A stretch of 5,308 nt of DNA from Alphaproteobacteria bacterium (GTDB lineage Bacteria; Pseudomonadota; Alphaproteobacteria; Rickettsiales; UBA8987): assembly GCA_023269645.1 (NCBI GenBank), contig JAHFPR010000151.1, forward strand, positions 1-5,308, written 5' to 3'. This document shows, piece after piece, positions 3,965 to 5,308 of the stretch (the first letter of the stretch is position 1; the number at the start of each line of letters is the position of its first letter). A model generated the notes under the pieces. It searched no databases. It saw only the letters and a list, made by a program, of their open reading frames with translations, and was not told the origin of the DNA. The position numbers were made by a program, and so were the translations under genes.

Positions 3965-4870
3965 CTACTGTGCGGGCGGAGTTTTTGCTGCGGGTTTTTC
4001 AGGATCCGCCGCCGGCTGCAGTGTACCGATTTTCCCCTTGCCGGAGGGAACTTTCACCGCGTGCGCCGCTTCGGGGGAGGTGGGTGCTGGCAGCGCGGGC
4101 TTGAGCATATCGCGCAGTTCCTGCGATTTCGTATATTCCCATGCCTGCTTGCCGGAACTGTCCTTCACGGTGGCATCCGCACCGCCCTTAAGGAGGAGCA
4201 GCACGAACTCCTTATCCCCCTTGAAGGCGGCCAGATGCAGCAGCATATAATAGGCATCTTCCTTCGTGCCGATTTCCGCGCCGCGCTGTACCAGATATTT
4301 TGCGATGTCAATCTTCTGCAAGGCTGCGGCATAGTGTGCCGGAGTATAGCCGTTATACGGCACACCCACGCTTGCGCCGTCCTTCAACGCTGCCGCTACT
4401 TTATCCAGCACACCTTTATTGATGGCACTGAATAAAACATATTGCAGCCGCTGCTTCCGGGCTTCCGCCGCCGCAGCAGCAACAGCGGCGGGATTGGGTG
4501 CGGGGGATGCCGGGCGCGCACCCCCCGCCGGGGCTTGTGTGGTGGCAGCGGGAGCCGCGCTTCCTGCCGGAGGGGTGGCCGGGGGCTGCCAGGGTGCGGG
4601 CGGAATATACAGATGGTTGTTCTTTGCATCTATGATCTTCTTCATCTCCGCGCGCCGCCGGGCATCTGTTTCCGGATCGTTGGTGTTGAAGGGCTGGGCA
4701 AGAAAACGTGGAGGATCATCATTCGCAGGCACGGCTTTCTGGGCGAATGCCGGGGTAAGCAGCCCCTGTGCCAGCAGAAGGGAAAACAGGGGCAGCCCCG
4801 CAAGAATTTTCCTGCCATCACGGTGGAAAAAGCGGAAAGACGTGCGGATAATCGTGCGGACGATGGGCAT
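3965..4870 (-). CDS. Exported ankyrin-repeat protein
   Basis: This is a 301-residue protein. The N-terminus has a long charged region (1-21, several Arg and Lys), a hydrophobic stretch (22-38) and a likely signal peptidase site after AFA (41-43), so the protein is probably periplasmic. Residues 50-90 are charged. Residues 90-136 are a Pro/Ala-rich linker. About three ankyrin repeats follow (roughly 143-258), recognisable by NKGVLDKVAAALKDGA, GYTPAHYAAALQKIDIAKYLVQRGAEI and LLHLAAFKGDKEFVLLLLKGGAD. The tail (260-301) is again Pro/Ala/Lys-rich. Ankyrin repeats bind partner proteins, but the partner is unknown and no enzymatic domain is seen. The gene stands alone, convergent with the CPBP protease and divergent from the CoA-transferase. 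An extended -10 promoter lies at 4905-4913, and a purine-rich AGAGGAA precedes the start. A start further inside, giving a shorter signal n-region, remains possible. Confidence 0.85.
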   Translation of the reverse strand: MPIVRTIIRTSFRFFHRDGRKILAGLPLFSLLLAQGLLTPAFAQKAVPANDDPPRFLAQPFNTNDPETDARRRAEMKKIIDAKNNHLYIPPAPWQPPATPPAGSAAPAATTQAPAGGARPASPAPNPAAVAAAAAEARKQRLQYVLFSAINKGVLDKVAAALKDGASVGVPYNGYTPAHYAAALQKIDIAKYLVQRGAEIGTKEDAYYMLLHLAAFKGDKEFVLLLLKGGADATVKDSSGKQAWEYTKSQELRDMLKPALPAPTSPEAAHAVKVPSGKGKIGTLQPAADPEKPAAKTPPAQ

Positions 4871-4904
4871 AAATTCCCCGGTTCCTCTTTCTCAACCATC
4901 GCAG

Positions 4905-4913
4905 ATTATAGCA
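4905..4913 (-). promoter_or_regulatory. Extended -10 promoter for the ankyrin gene
   Basis: On the minus strand, TGC followed by a perfect TATAAT (4905-4910, TGC at 4911-4913) gives an extended -10 element. No good -35 is seen at the proper distance, which the TGn motif can compensate for. Transcription would begin near 4898, about 28 bases before the ATG. Confidence 0.6.
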
Positions 4914-4952
4914 AAAAAGGGAAGGGGGGATAAGATGTACCAAGAATTCTGG

Positions 4953-4982
4953 TTGAAAAATGGGAGGATAAAGGTGTAAAAT
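4953..4982 (+). promoter_or_regulatory. Sigma-70-like promoter for the CoA-transferase gene
   Basis: TTGAAA (4953-4958) and TAAAAT (4977-4982), each five of six to consensus, are 18 bases apart. The predicted start near 4989 leaves a leader of only about 18 bases before the ATG at 5007. It is back to back with the ankyrin promoter. Confidence 0.6.
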
Positions 4983-5006
4983 ACCCTAATACCAACATAA
5001 GAAACC

Positions 5007-5308
5007 ATGACAAAAATCTGTAACAACGCCGGGGATGCGCTGAAAGGCACACTGAAAGACGGCATCACCATCGCCGCAGGCGGCTTCGGGCTGTGTGGCA
5101 TTCCGGAGCACTGCATCGCCGCCATCCGCGATTTCGGCGTGAAGTGCCTCACCGTGGTCAGCAATAATGCGGGCGTAGACGATTTCGGCCTCGGCCTGCT
5201 GCTGCAGACGCGCCAGGTGAGAAAGATGATCTCCTCCTATGTGGGTGAGAATAAAATTTTCGAGAAACAGTATCTTGATGGGTCGCTTGAGCTGGAGCTG
5301 AAGCCCCA
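5007..5308 (+). CDS. scoA: 3-oxoacid CoA-transferase subunit A, N-terminal part (cut by window end)
   Basis: The frame runs open from the ATG to the end of the window, covering 100 codons of an expected roughly 230. It starts MTKICNNAGDALKGTLKDG and contains DGITIAAGGFGLCGIP (residues 18-33), which fits the CoA-transferase family I signature (D-G, then hydrophobic residues, G-G-F-x3-G-x-P). SNNAGVDDFGLGLLL (51-65) and the run VRKMISSYVGEN (71-82) are typical of succinyl-CoA:3-ketoacid CoA-transferase alpha subunits. The enzyme moves CoA from succinyl-CoA to acetoacetate in ketone body or polyhydroxybutyrate breakdown. The catalytic Glu is in subunit B, expected just beyond the right edge. An AtoD-type acetate/butyrate:acetoacetate CoA-transferase is the main alternative. 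The Shine-Dalgarno is weak. This looks like housekeeping metabolism unrelated to the bufferin genes. Confidence 0.9.
   Translation, partial: MTKICNNAGDALKGTLKDGITIAAGGFGLCGIPEHCIAAIRDFGVKCLTVVSNNAGVDDFGLGLLLQTRQVRKMISSYVGENKIFEKQYLDGSLELELKP

Noticed and set aside
4419..4979. 186-codon plus-strand frame
   Set aside because: It is antisense to the ankyrin protein. Its Ala/Gly-rich part mirrors the Pro/Ala linker codons.

Overview
This window comes from a Gram-negative bacterium with GC-rich genes and AT-rich intergenic regions. The gene families fit a proteobacterium, and an alphaproteobacterium is my best guess, though nothing here fixes the taxon. The dominant content is a bufferin-type metallophore (BufABC) locus. 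Bufferins are ribosomally made, post-translationally modified periplasmic peptides that protect cells from copper. A DUF692/MNIO enzyme modifies them together with a DUF2063 (HvfC/BufC-type) partner.

Layout, left half, all on the minus strand and transcribed right to left: a first bufferin-like precursor (2206-2565) is followed by a strong intrinsic terminator (2148-2182). Next come a second bufferin-like precursor (1783-2082), the MNIO maturase bufB (821-1741) and the partner bufC (25-804), closely spaced as one operon. The two precursors have Sec signal peptides and four cysteines with identical spacing, but differ in linker and tail. The terminator suggests that the first precursor can be made as its own short message, while the second is co-transcribed with the enzymes.

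Centre: an AT-rich region of about 325 bases (2566-2890) holds back-to-back promoter candidates. On the plus strand they lead to an unlisted 51-residue membrane peptide (2891-3046) and a CPBP-family intramembrane metalloprotease (3074-3766).

Right part: a 198-base gap between convergent genes is filled by a large compound inverted repeat. It is followed by a minus-strand exported ankyrin-repeat protein (3965-4870). A divergent promoter region then leads to the start of a 3-oxoacid (succinyl-CoA:acetoacetate) CoA-transferase subunit A gene, cut by the window end.

The most unusual feature is that bufB is bracketed by two unrelated long palindromes. One (1701-1766) encloses its start codon. The other (814-894) supplies about its last 24 codons and reaches almost to the bufC start. 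Neither is followed by a U-tract. They look like palindromic repeat elements that invaded gene ends, or like hairpins controlling translation and stability within the operon.
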